Part shown: positions 1-11,297 of the stretch, piece after piece | Position numbering within the stretch: position 1 is the stretch's first letter | Layout of the letters: every line of letters starts with the position of its first letter | The notes under the pieces: generated by a model | Seen by the model: the letters and a program-made list of their open reading frames with translations, nothing else | The model's database searches: none | What the model was told of the DNA's origin: nothing | From: Lichina pygmaea | Lineage: Eukaryota; Ascomycota; Lichinomycetes; Lichinales; Lichinaceae | Direction of reading: 5' to 3' | Length of the DNA stretch: 64,000 nt | Assembly: GCA_963422465.1 (NCBI GenBank) | Contig: OY730172.1 | Span: 2,356,001-2,420,000 of the forward strand | Made by a program: the position numbers and the translations under genes

Positions 1-3000
1 AATGCGCGAGCACGGGATCCATGGCGTCAATCCTGCCCGTTCTCCTGACCGCCTTCATGGATTTCTTCCGCCATTCCCGCGCTCCGCCCCTGAGCATGTG
101 TTGGAAGTCCTCACGAACGTTCAGCTGTTCGAAGAGAGAGAAGAAATTTTCTGCGATAAACTTGAAGTCCATGAGGTGCTTCTGCTTGGTGATGTCCAGT
201 CCGTCCTCTCCGTACAGGAACTGCACCACGCTCCCATCTGTGTCTCGCACGGAATTGTCGTACTCCACTTTGAGGCCTTCCAGGCCCTTGACGAGACACC
301 GTTGGAGGTAACCTGAGCGAGAAGTCTTCACGGCCGTGTCGATGAGTCCTTCTCTGCCAGCCATGCAGTGAAAGTAGTACTCCTGAGGCCGGATGCCGGT
401 GAGGAACCTGTCGGTGATGTATCCGCCTGCTCTGACATCCGTATCGAAAGGTTTGAAGGAAGGCAGGGTCTTGCCGCTGATCATCGTCGGCACCCTGCGG
501 CCTTCCAAGATCTGCTGGCCCAGGTTGCAAGAGATGAGATTGGCATTCACAATACTACCTTTCGCGCCGGAAGTGGTCATGGTTTGCATCTGATTCTGGG
601 GAAACTGTTTGGCAAGTCCGGCCGGCAAGCATTCTCTTGTGATTTCTGAGGAAAGCACCTGAGTGCGAGAGTTGACGACGCTGTCAAGCCCCACCCGCTT
701 CTCCTCGCTTCGAAACACGTCCTCCAACCGCGAGCGCAACTCTTCGTTGTCGTCCTTGACATTCTGATCCTCCATCGTAACATATCTGGCAGCAACCTCC
801 AGACCGATTACCTTTGCCGATCGCAGCTTCTCTCTACGAGCGGCATCACCGTCCCTCCTCAGTATCAGATCTTCTACTCCACAACTGAAGGCCCTCATAT
901 GAAGAAGTTTTGTGAGCAAACGTCCGACGATCCCCAGCAGCTTCCCGGCAACGACATGGCCGTAAACTTCGTAGACTGAATGGACCATTCCCCCGACGGT
1001 GGGTCCAAGCTGCGATTTGTCCAGAATGCCACAGAGAAGCTCGCCGTCCTTGAATAGGACGGTACCTTCCTCAGACTCAGGATGCCACCGATCTCCAGGC
1101 GTGGACGACTTGGATGTCAACGTTAGGCCTGGATGAGCGACCGGTCGGATGTTCTCCAGCAGGGTCGACACAACTTGCTTGCCGGTCCAGAGTGGCCTGG
1201 GCCTGATGATGGCGGGAGGGACAGTCAGGATCCTGTCCGAAGTCGTGTGATTGTCTTCAGGCCTCAAACAGCTGTAGAGCAGCTGCTGATAGTGATGCTT
1301 GTCGAAGAAGGTGTCTTTGTTGGACAGCCAAACTCCCATCGACAAGTGATCCTGGATGAGGCCTCGAAGTGGTTTCCCCGACGTGGCCACCAGATACTGA
1401 TGGTCCGTATCGGCCACCTGCAGTGCCTCGGCTCTTGCAATCTCATTCTGCGGAAAGTGCATGTTCATCTCGTCGCCATCGAAATCTGCGTTGTACGTGT
1501 TGCAGTTGGCATAGTGCATTCTGATGGTCTTCTCGCCGGGAAGAACTCTAGCTCGGTGACCCATGATAGAAGGCTTGTGGAGAGTAGGTTGTCGGTTCAT
1601 GAGGACAATGTCTCCGTTATTCAGGTGACGATGGACCTTCTTGTTCCTGGCACCGACCACATTGTTGCTGGAAGGCGCAAGCAGCTGATTCGCCAGGGCT
1701 TGGCGCTCCTCGAAATTCTTGTTTCGAAGGCTGACGACTTGACCATTCTCGTTCTCAATGGCCATCGCGCCGGGCCACTTCATCGCTCCGTTCAGGACAG
1801 CATTTTTCAGCTCGTAGAAGTTGTGGCTCGTCACCGGCTCCGGATAGGTCAACTTTCTTGCAAAGACCAGCGGTACGCCGACTTCATTGGTCTCGATGTT
1901 CGGGTCTGGAGAGATGACACTGCGCGCCGCGAAGTTCACACGCTTGCCCATCATATTCTTTCGAAACAACCCCTCCTTGCGCTCAAGCAACTGCTTGATC
2001 CCATCTTGGGTCTGCCGGGCTGCAGCCCCTTGTATGGGATTTCTGTCCCGATCCAATAGAGAATTAACAGCCTCCTGAAGCCGAATCCATACGTCGCGTA
2101 TGTCGCTGACGTCTCGTTGCCGCTTGCCCGGCTCGTCAACGCCATCTCCCGTCTGGCGCATTTTGATCTCCCTGTGAATCTCGTGGATAGAGGCGCACTG
2201 TCTCATGACGGATTTGTAAAGTTCATTCTGCTGGGCTTCAGCTATCTCACCGTCGCCGGTGTGAGACTCTGGCCTATATCTACTGGGTGGAACCAGGAGG
2301 CACTGGATGAAGAACATATCTGCCGTTACAGGAGGCTGTGTCGCTGATCGCGGCCGAGCATCATAGACGAGATTGAAAAGCTCCCTCTCCTTCTCAAACA
2401 TGAGGGTCAGAGCCGCATGAACCTCGCCGGGATCCATAAAGCGTTGTGCGGCCGAGTAGCGTGCTTTCTTTTTGGAAAGCCTAGATGTCGCCTTGGCTTG
2501 ATGTCGGGTTTCATCGGTAGATGTTTCGGTGTCCGAAGACGAAGATTCGCCTTCTTCCCCATCCTCCTCCTCTTCCTCCTCATCCACATCGGCAACTATA
2601 CCCTCGTCGACTTCATGGTCTCGAGACTTTCGCTTGGCCAGGGCCTGTCTCTGCTGATTCAGGACCACCATAGCACTGTTCAGCTTGAACCCACCTTTGG
2701 CCATTTGGTCAAAATCTTGTGCCGACAAGGGCCGTTGGAATATCTTGACGAATCTATCTTTCCTATACCTTGGTGAGAGGCTTCGAGGGAGTTAGTCTTG
2801 TAGATTGAATGTTCAGCTGGCCACTCACCCGCCGCAGTTACGACATCGTTTGCCTTTGCCCATCGAACTCATAAGTTCTCGGATGACAGCCCTCCGCTTC
2901 TGTAGCATTGCTTGGTTCCGCTCAGTGATCCATGCATTACGCCTGAAAGTACTGCCAGTGGATCTGGTGGCCTGCGAGACAAAGACCGCTCTTCGCCGTA

Positions 3001-3561
3001 TTATGCTTTCGTCGTCTTCGCTTTCATCGGACTCTTCGGCCTTATCGTCGTCATGACCGCTTGAAGCGCGTTCTCTTCGCAGGTCGTCCAGCATGTCGAC
3101 CTCTGGGAGGAGTCCATGCTTGATCAGTCTTAGCTTGCAAACGAACCGGTTGACATCCACCCGGCTCATCCTAAGGCTGTGACAGTAGCAGCATTTTGCC
3201 CCAAGCAGCCGGTAGGCCTGAGCAAAGACCGTGACGTGATACACAGGTACCGGGAGCTCAACGTGTCCTGGATGACCGGGGCATGCAAAGGCATTGAGGT
3301 GACAAGTTGCACAGCTGCGTTGTCGAGTATAAGTCTGACATATCCTTCTAAAATAAAGCCGCACTGCCACTGCACTTACGGAGCATCGCCCCACGCACCA
3401 AGAGCAGTATCATATAGGCCTCCTGGGACGGGGTGGAGCAGATTGTCGAAAGTGGTGGGACATTGGATCCGCTTGACAGACAAGGCTTTGATATCTTCAG
3501 GTGAGAGAAAGCTGAAATCAACACTCGAAATGGAGTCGGAGACTGGTTTGGATATATTCAT
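1..3561 (-). CDS. RPA190: RNA polymerase I largest subunit (A190), 3' part outside window
   Basis: Catalytic largest subunit of nucleolar RNA polymerase I, which transcribes the 35S rRNA. The start MNISKPVSDSISSVDF closely resembles the yeast Rpa190 start. I infer exons 3561-3380, 3314-2829 and 2768-1, with 65-nt and 60-nt introns that keep the frame. Residues about 60-80 hold the zinc-clamp motif CATCHLNAFACPGHPGH. An acidic insert (DEEEEEDGEEG) follows around residue 280. The metal-binding catalytic loop NADFDGDEMNMHFPQ is encoded near 1493-1450 on the minus strand. Later segments read GVWLSNKDTFF, SFKPFDTD and AGREGLIDTAVKTSRSGYLQR (bridge helix/trigger loop). About 1,145 residues are present; yeast has 1,664, so the C-terminal third lies beyond position 1. 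It shares a short divergent promoter with PRP3. The frame is open across the catalytic core, so the gene looks functional. Confidence 0.95.
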
Positions 3562-3796
3562 GATGCCTAGTGTCTACTAGTCTTGAGCTCAGTTCTGGTG
3601 GAGAACACTGGTGGAGGCAGGGAAAACTTTTGAGCCGAGGCACGTGACGTTTTATCCCTTGAGCAGAGCCGCATCTAAGAATTAGTCACTACGGTACCAG
3701 TCACCTTGCCATCAGTTCTCACTTCGATCGAGTCATTGCACCTACACAGCAAAGCTTTTTCAAAGTTCCACAGACGCGTCTTTGACGCTCTTGGCT
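3562..3796. promoter_or_regulatory. Shared divergent promoter of RPA190 and PRP3
   Basis: These 235 bp separate the inferred start codons of RPA190 (leftward) and PRP3 (rightward), so they must hold both core promoters. The clearest element is a palindromic E-box in the context CACGTGACGT at 3641-3650, roughly central. That core is known as a bHLH (Cbf1/USF-type) site in fungi; its use here is inference. No TATA box is obvious. Confidence 0.55.
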
Positions 3797-5557
3797 ATGG
3801 CCTCCACGTCTTCGAATACTCTGAAGCGGCCTCATCCAGATGAAGATGCATCAGGAGCGCAGAAGAGGCCGCGTTCAAATCAGGGCTCTCCAGCACCTGT
3901 TACGAATGGTGCTGGCGCAGGAAGGCCGGACGTCTCCAAGATAGTCGCCGAGGCTCGCGAGAAGGCCAGAGCCATCGCAGCTCGTCTTCAAGAAAGCCGT
4001 GGAGCACCAGCAGGTGCTGTCCCGTCATCGTCGGCATCATCTACCACGCCGTCAAGCGGACTGTCGAAGATCGAGCAGCTGAAAGCGCGAGTGGCGGCTG
4101 CTGTCAGAGCGCCATCCGCTAATGCTACAGCACCACATGTACCGTCAGCTCCTTCATATCAGTCTGTCGATGTCGATCGGGCAGCATCACGGGCCAGGGG
4201 TGGCCTCGATATCGGATTGCATCCGGCCCTGCTGGGAGACATGGCTCAAGAAGGACGATCGTCCAGGAACAGACAGGCGATGCAGCCAAAGTTTGCTACG
4301 ACGATGGCTAACCAGCGGACCGACTCACCTGTGCCCTCCTCGAAGCCGGCGAAGAACAAGTACCAGCTGGACTCATCGACGTCGGCCGCCGAGGACGCGA
4401 GGAACAATCCGTACTTTGATCCTAACCTGGGCTCACAAGCTGCGTCGGTACGGAATCGACATGGGCGACAGCTGATATTCAATCAGAAAGGGAAGTATAT
4501 CCAGCAAGCGGCTGCTCTCCGACGTCAAGCTGCCCTTGAGCAGATGAAGAAGCGGATCGCTGAATCGTCGAGAAGAGCCGGCATCGACGAAGACTTGGAC
4601 GTGGAAAAAGCCTACCTGGTCTCTGCGCCTCCTGAGATCGAGTGGTGGGACGAAGGCATCGTCAACGGCAAGAGCTACGATGCGATAGACGACCCGAAGA
4701 GTCTCAGGATCGACACGTCCGACTCCATCGTCACCGTCTACATCCAGCATCCCGTCCTCATCGAGCCTCCTCAGGAAAAGAACATGCCCGCGCCGAAGCC
4801 CATGTACCTTACCGCGAAGGAGCAAGCCAAGCTGCGTCGGCAACGGCGACTGGCAGATCTGAAGGAGCAGCAGGCGAAGGTGCGGCTGGGCCTGGAGCCG
4901 CCTCCTCCGCCGAAGATTAAGAAGAGCAACGTCATGCGAGTGCTTGGTGAAGAGGCGGTCAAGGATCCAACAGCGGTCGAAGCCCGGGTGAACCGCGAGA
5001 TCGCCGAGCGGTTCGAGAAACACATGGAGTCGAACGAGACCCGCAAATTGACAAAGGACCAGCGCCACGACAAGCTGGCGACGAATCAGGAGAAGGACGC
5101 AGCCAAGGGGGTCTTCGCGTGCGTGTTCAAGGTAGACAACCTGTCGAACGGCCGGCACCGGTTCAAGATCACGAAGAACGCAGAGCAGAACGCGTTGACG
5201 GGGCTGTGCGTGCTGCACCCAAAGTTCAACCTCGTGATCATCGAGGGCGGCGAGCACAGCATCAAGACGTACAAGAAGCTGATGCTGAACCGGATCGACT
5301 GGACCGAGAACTCGCCGAGCATCGTGCGCGAGGCCAACCAGGACGCGCTCGCGCAGTGGCTGCTCGCCGAGGACGGCAAGGGCGACCTCAAGGACCTGAC
5401 GCTGAACCGGTGCGGGCTCGTGTGGGAGGGCGAGATCAAGAACCGCGGCTTCCGCAAGTGGGGCTCGCGCGTGTGCGAGACGGACGCCGCCGCCAAGGAC
5501 GCGCTCAGCCGGGCCAAGTACGAGAACTTCTGGACCCTGGCCAAGAGCCTCAAATGA
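3797..5557 (+). CDS. PRP3: U4/U6 small nuclear ribonucleoprotein Prp3
   Basis: Component of the U4/U6 di-snRNP and U4/U6.U5 tri-snRNP, needed for spliceosome assembly in the nucleus. It is a single exon of 586 codons. The first ATG in frame (MASTSSNTLKRPHPDE) is at 3797. The N-terminal third is low-complexity and basic. A conserved NPYFDPN...R motif (about residue 200) precedes the PRP3 domain with the signature PEIEWWDEGIV (about 280) and PAPKPMYLTAKEQAKLRRQRR (about 340). The C-terminal DUF1115-type region includes GLCVLHPKFNLVIIEGGEHSI, YKKLMLNRIDW and LVWEGEIKNRGFRKW, which bind the U4/U6 duplex end in known structures. The 3' half is extremely GC3-rich. Length matches the family (yeast 469, human 683). 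Transcription diverges from RPA190. Confidence 0.95.
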   Translation: MASTSSNTLKRPHPDEDASGAQKRPRSNQGSPAPVTNGAGAGRPDVSKIVAEAREKARAIAARLQESRGAPAGAVPSSSASSTTPSSGLSKIEQLKARVAAAVRAPSANATAPHVPSAPSYQSVDVDRAASRARGGLDIGLHPALLGDMAQEGRSSRNRQAMQPKFATTMANQRTDSPVPSSKPAKNKYQLDSSTSAAEDARNNPYFDPNLGSQAASVRNRHGRQLIFNQKGKYIQQAAALRRQAALEQMKKRIAESSRRAGIDEDLDVEKAYLVSAPPEIEWWDEGIVNGKSYDAIDDPKSLRIDTSDSIVTVYIQHPVLIEPPQEKNMPAPKPMYLTAKEQAKLRRQRRLADLKEQQAKVRLGLEPPPPPKIKKSNVMRVLGEEAVKDPTAVEARVNREIAERFEKHMESNETRKLTKDQRHDKLATNQEKDAAKGVFACVFKVDNLSNGRHRFKITKNAEQNALTGLCVLHPKFNLVIIEGGEHSIKTYKKLMLNRIDWTENSPSIVREANQDALAQWLLAEDGKGDLKDLTLNRCGLVWEGEIKNRGFRKWGSRVCETDAAAKDALSRAKYENFWTLAKSLK

Positions 5558-7710
5558 CGATTTTATATTCTGCTCTTTGACACGGAAGAGGTGTGGTCGG
5601 ATTTGGCAGCGAAGGCAGGGTCGGGTTTCTCAGCCGGACAAGCATGCGCGTGTCTGTCACCGGACCGTCGTGGTCATTTCTTTTCTTGGTACATGTATTT
5701 ACGTATGTATTTATCACCAGGGCGCCTTGCCACGCTTGCTCACGACATGGTCACTCGTTCCGTCTCTTTCTTGTTCTGGAAGGTGCAAATGAGATACTTG
5801 TATCCACAGTACCTGCCTGATACCGAAGCAGCACAACACACACAACACACCCACCTCCAAGCACACAGCATGAACCGCCGAGCTATTCTATCCAGTCAAG
5901 AAGCACGTCTCCGAGCACCGGACAGCCCATGCACTGTCGACCCTTTCGCAAGTTCCAAGCAGCTCCAGGCAGCAGTACCGGCAGCAGCCCCAGCCGTCAG
6001 CCACCAGCATCAGCATCAGCACGATGGCAAGCACCAGCACCAGCCATCAGCCACCAGCATCAGCATCAGCACAACGGCAAGCACCAGCGATACAGCTACC
6101 ACTACCACTACCACCATCACTATAACCAGCACCAGCACCGTAGCCGGCACCAGCACTAGCATCAGAACCAGAATCAGCACTAGCACTAGCAATAGCACCA
6201 GCTCCAGCTCTAGCGTCATCGCCACTAGCAGTGCAGCCACCACCACCAGCACAGACACAGGCACCGGCACCAACAACAGCATCAGCACCATAACCAGCAC
6301 GAGCTCCAGCTCACGCATCATCATCACCGCTAGCAGCACAGCCACCACCACCAGCGTCAGCACCATAACCAGCGTCATAACCAGCACCGGTATCAGAACC
6401 AGTACCACCAGCAGCATCGGCATGAGCACCACCAGCATGAGCATCAGCAGCTTAAGTACCACTAGCACAAGCATCAGCATCAGCAACCACCACTAGCAAC
6501 ACCTTCAGCACCACCCCCCCCACCTCGCTCACCAGTAGTAAAACCAATCCCCATCTCCCGATCAAGCTTTCTATCTTAGAAAACCACAGACGGCCACAGT
6601 CATTTCAACCAGCCGAACCTGTCTGTCGAAAGGTATATCCGACATGACTCACAGGCTGTTTTCCTTCGTCTCCTTCTTATCCTTGTTCTTCACCCTCATC
6701 TTCCTCCTCTTCTCCTCCTTTTCGTCTTCAGGACACCATCACCTGTCACCTTTTCGAGACGGGTCGGTATCTTAACCTTAACCTCGACAAGAGAATAGGC
6801 AATGCAACAGGAGAGCAGTCACGGAGAAGATGACTAGCCGTAGCTCGACGTATGTACTGTCGGTGGCGCCACTCGACTGCGAGCTCTCTGCTCGAACTCC
6901 GCGTCCAAGCGACCCATGTCGAGACGCCGAACCGCGCGAAGAGCGCCATTGTCGTTGTCATCGTCGTGATCGTTGTCATTATCGTAGTCATGCTAGGCCT
7001 ATCTTAGAGTACGTCACGTACAGTATGTACGAGTAGAGCTGTTGCTGCCTACTGTGATTACAACTGCAGTCTGCCCTTTTCATGGCCCACTGATCAGCCC
7101 ACTAGTCAGCCCAACTATGATAGTGGGCCCACTGGTCGGGTTACCAGTCAATCCAGCCATGCACAGCCCAACAGTCAAACAGTCAATCAGTCTGCTCTCT
7201 CTGCACACCATGTGGTTGTTCAAGGCCACTTACAGAAGAAAGGCGAGGATATGCTTGTTCAGTGTTGACTAACCATGCTAGGTATCGTGGTGGGCGGATC
7301 GTGGTTGACCTGGTTGCTATAGGGATAGTCACCCTTTCTGTCGTTGGCTTGTACCAGTGCGTGTACCAGTACGCCTCTTGTCCTCCATATACCCATGGAA
7401 TGTGGAGTTCGGAAGTGCAGTAGCTAAGTTTGTCGCTGCCGTGGGATATCTTTGTCAAGATGCGCTGTCGGTGGCTTCAAGATGCCAATTCGACCCCCCG
7501 CCTCTCCCCTCCCCCCTCCCCCTCCCCCCTCCCCTCCCAGCCTCAACCCCTTCAACCCAGGGAAAGCGCTAGAACGGCCGGAACGGCCAGAAGCCTCAAG
7601 CTCCACGAACCCTTAGACTCCAAACCCCGTAATCGTCAAACACGCAAGCCCCTAGTACCAGGACCCCCCAAACACCCAGTACCAAAGCCCCCGAAAAGGC
7701 AAAGACATGT
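5558..7710. other. Intergenic region between PRP3 and MAD1, repeat-rich, no supported gene
   Basis: Contains the 3' flanks of two convergent genes. Apart from the degenerate triplet tract at about 5995-6495, it holds short tandem-like runs of a CCCACTRRTCAG-type word around 7083-7195 and a C/T-rich run at about 7497-7550. Short reading frames exist on both strands, but none shows a family motif, conserved domain or convincing splice structure. Confidence 0.5.
5995..6495. repeat. Degenerate (CAGCAC/CAGCAT) triplet-hexamer repeat tract
   Basis: About 500 bp built from imperfect CAG, CAC, CAT and ACC triplets. Because nearly every unit is three bases, several frames stay open: one plus frame reads Ser/Thr-Ile repeats, another Gln-His repeats, and a minus frame reads Leu/Val/Met repeats. 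This is the expected behaviour of a decayed triplet microsatellite. A real Ser/Thr-rich protein reading across the tract (from about 5591) cannot be excluded, but it has no supporting start, signal peptide or domain. Confidence 0.7.
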
Positions 7711-10172
7711 TCATATCCTGGTCGCGCGCGTCGTCTTCTCGTAAAACTCGAGCGTCATGGCGGCGAGGAAGCAAGGAATGTCTTTACGCTGCTCGACCCA
7801 GAACCGGATCAGATCTTTGATCTCCCTGCCAAAGGCGCTCTGGGGGCCGCCCGAGATCTTCATCGTGCCCTGCTCGCCGTCGAAGATGATGCTGTGCGAC
7901 TCGTCTCCTGTCGTGGCGTGGCTTGCGCTAGGGTTGGGGTGCCGCGTGGCGCTTGGTCCGCTCTTGTTGCCGTCGTCGTCGCGGTCGTTGCCACCGGTGC
8001 TATTGTCGTTGTCGTCGTCGTTGTCGTCGCCGGCGTAGTACATCGATGTCACCCGTACTCGGCCGTTGGGCATGAAATCCATCTTCCAGCCGAGGATCGA
8101 GGCCACCGCCTCGCGGAACTCGAGCGACTTGGCCGACCAGATCTCCTTGAGCCGCCTCATGCGTTTTTCCTTCTCCGCCACGGTGCGCTTCATGTCTCCG
8201 AGCTGCTGTTGCGCGTTCTCGAGCGTGCTGATCGGTACCACTTTCGTGTGAGCCTGCCCCTCGAGCTGCGCGAGCAGCGCCGCGTTTTCCGTGCGCAGCG
8301 AGTTGAGCGTCGACGTTCGCACGGCGGCCTCGTTGGAGGTCGGGTTCGATCGGAGCTCGAGGATGCGGGTCCGTGGTGTGTTACGTAATGAGGCGACCTG
8401 CGACCGGTGCACTTCCAACTCTTTCTCGAGCAGCGCCATCTTCTGGTGCAGCTGTGAGATATCTGCAGCGAGCCGTGTCAGAAGGGGGCCAGGTTTGGTC
8501 GGTCGGGAAGATGGTAAGGTACATACCGTCGAGAAGGGCACGGTTCTTCCGAGTAAGAATACCCAGCCGTTCATCCGGTTCCTCTTCGTGAGGCCGCTTG
8601 TTACCTGACGATGCGACAGCGGGAGGTGTCGAGCCCTCTTCTTTCACGGCGAGCTGCTCGTGCAGGCTGCGCGCTTCCTGGCGGTATTGGTCCACCAACG
8701 TCTCGAGCTCTTGGATCCTCTGCGTCTTCTGCTCGTTGAAGCTTCCCTCGTGAAAGGTGGTCTCCTCACTATCGAACGTTTTCTGGACGAGAGATATTCT
8801 TAGCCTGCATCTCATCGACTGCCCGTTACGAACCGGCTCTCACCAACTGCGCGCGCAGAAAGTCAACCTCCTTCAGCGCCAGAGCCCTCTGGCGTTCCAG
8901 CCGTGATCGGGCGCCACCGTGGGTTCCCCCCTTGGCGCGCATCCGCTCGAGCTCCGACTTCAACGCGCTCTTCTCCGTTTCGAGACTCCTAATGAGCTCA
9001 TCCCGCTCCGAAACTTCGGGCTGCAGGCTTCCCATCTTCTCCATCAGTGAAGCCTTTTCCAAGCGTTCCTGGACCCACGCCCGGGCTAGAGCCTCCGGGC
9101 TATCGAACTCGACGTCTCCCGCACCGGCAGGGGCCTGGTTCTGAAGGTACAGCGTCCACGACTTTCGCTCGTCTTCAAGGATTTGATTCTGCAACTGGGC
9201 TTCAGACAGCTCCCTTCGGAGATCGCTCATGATGGAGAGTCTGTTCTCTAGCCCTCTCTTCTCCTCTTCGACAACCTCAATGCTCTTCTGTAGCTTCCGG
9301 TAGTGTTTTAACTCTGCCAGCTGCTCCCGGTTGGTCGATTCCAATTTCTGGATGTGCGCAACCTGCTCAGAGAGCTCGCGCTTGATGACGGCCAGGGTGT
9401 CGGCATCTCCAGATTGCGCCTTCAGTCTCATGATCTCGTTTTCAAAGTCGCCCAGCATCGTTTCCTTCTGAGACAGCGACTGCTGGGCATCTTTGAGCGC
9501 GTCGAACTTGTCCTCGAGCTCGCGCCGCAGCTCATCAGAAGTTTGCTGTAAAGTGTCATTCCTCCTTTGTAGGTCATTTATGCGATGGCTGGACTGCCGC
9601 TCCTGGGCCGAGAGTTCGCTTTGGGCCTCCTCGGCTGTCTCCTCCAGTGCTTGCAACCGCTCTCGATTCCCGCGCAATTCCCGCTCCAAGCTTGCTCGAT
9701 CTGTAGCTGCTGCTTCCTGCACTTCCCTCAACTCCCTGGCCAGCGATTCGTATTTCCGTAAGGCTGCGTTGCGCTCGCTCTCGCTGGCCTAGTCATTGGC
9801 GAAGCGTCAGAACGGGCTACGTAGAGCCGGCGAGAGGACGACTGACCTGAGTCTTTCGAAAATCACCTTCGGCTGCTGATTGTGCCTCCCGCAGCTCTTT
9901 CTCGTGTCGCAGAACCAAGAGTTCGCGCTCCTGGCTGAATGTCGACAGCTCATACTGCAACGCCTTGATCTCTGCCCGGAGGTCTTCGTTGCCATGGTCT
10001 ACAACGAGCAGTTCCGATAAGCTGCCCGTCTTTTCCATGAAAGCACTGCCATCAACTTACCTGGCTTGACGATTCGCGATTGCCTGACACTCTGCTGCAG
10101 CGGTGAAGGGGTACCTAACCCGGTCAAGAAGTCATACGAAGGCTGGGTGGTCCCATTCCGCCCAGCCGCCAT
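7711..10172 (-). CDS. MAD1: Spindle assembly checkpoint coiled-coil protein Mad1
   Basis: Mad1 recruits Mad2 to unattached kinetochores and nuclear pores and templates Mad2 conformational change. Five inferred exons (10172-10061, 9998-9847, 9788-8844, 8782-8527, 8462-7711) are joined by 58-64-nt introns with consistent phase and encode 738 residues, close to yeast Mad1 (749). Most of the protein is long coiled coil. The C-terminal globular domain is diagnostic: EAVASILGWKMDFMPNGRVRVTSMY and later FWVEQRKDIPCFLAAMTLEFYE, matching the conserved PNGR and W/L...PCFLA motifs that bind Bub1 and form the RWD-like fold. An Asp/Asn-Ser-Gly-rich insert (DDNDDDND) interrupts this domain. The start MAAGRNGTTQPSYDFL sits in the upstream exon. 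It is read convergently with PRP3. Confidence 0.92.
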
Positions 10173-11297
10173 TGCTAGCGTGCCTTCACCAACGATCCGT
10201 CAGCGCTATACTTGTATGACTTCGGTCCGATGGTTCAGTCGATGCTGACATGGATATATCGTGGCAATGTTGCGCCTGGGCGATGCAGCGTCGTTCTTTA
10301 TGGAGAAGGCCGTTGGCATCCCTCCCATGGAAGACGCGAACGGCGCGTCGTCGGCGCAAAACTTGCGGCTCGCATTTACCTTCTTCCGTTCGGTGGGACA
10401 TCCCGCTAAACCAAAGGGCGAGATCGATCTACGAGTACAGTACGGAAGTACTGTACGGGGTACCGTAAAGAATGATGACTAATGCAAAGCGCGAACATGT
10501 GACATCAAATGCCCTCCAAGCAGGGGGTCGACGAGGGAGTGTAAAAGACAGTCTAGGCCCGGGACACTATCCAGTAGATGCGACGCTCAGTACGATAGAG
10601 GAGCGAGCAAGAAGAAGCTCAAGGGGTCGTCACGGTCGTCTGGAATGAGAAGGGGCAAGCAACCGTACAGGAGGACCACCGATACATCTCGTGATTGCCC
10701 ACTGCGTCCGACTTGGACAACCATCTCAACAGAGGCTGTGGCACGGATTTTCTTGGAGCAGGTAGCAACATACCAGAAATTCGGTTCGTTTGTGGATTTG
10801 ATGGGTAAACCTGACAAGTCCATCTCGTCGTGAATGTCTTTGGACAATCAATCTTATCGAAAGCCAGTCTTCCTCTCCCCGCACCTAGCTATCGTCCTAG
10901 TCAGGCACCATAGTATGATGAATCAACTGCCAACTGTGCCAGGCCGGCATGATATTCAGCACAGAGTAGGTACTGTATGTGCTCCGTACGTCCATAAGTA
11001 CACGCTATTCGTAGTTCCCATGAATGGTAGAAGAGAAAGAAAAAAAGACACTGGTAGAATGTATTTCCGCCTGTTGACCAGCCACAGGAAGACTAAAACT
11101 CCTTCAATCTCTCGACCGATGTTCCACAGACGACAAGAAACGACAAGGTGATGATCACGCAGGACCTAGGGCTCCTACGAATGGCACTGATGCGCTCCCA
11201 ACTGTGAGATGGAGCAAGGGCGGAGACGCCTTGAACAACGCCGCCCATCTCATTCCTGTGAAGAGCTTGGAAGAGCGTCTGCTGCGACTGCTTGCCG
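10173..11297. other. Upstream region of MAD1 and downstream of SYP1; no gene seen
   Basis: About 1.1 kb without a recognisable gene. It must contain the MAD1 promoter. Small open frames occur (for example about 10261-10482 on plus), but they lack motifs and overlap each other. The sequence around 10434-10460 contains the palindromic word GTACGGAAGTAC, which recurs in other gaps of this window. Confidence 0.5.

Noticed and set aside
3348-3379. A 32-nt first intron in RPA190
   Set aside because: A 65-nt intron ending at 3315 restores the conserved APCATCH zinc motif and matches the intron sizes seen elsewhere.
5591-6496. 301-codon plus frame downstream of PRP3
   Set aside because: Most of it is the degenerate triplet tract, which is open in several frames; the non-repeat part has no domain or signal peptide.
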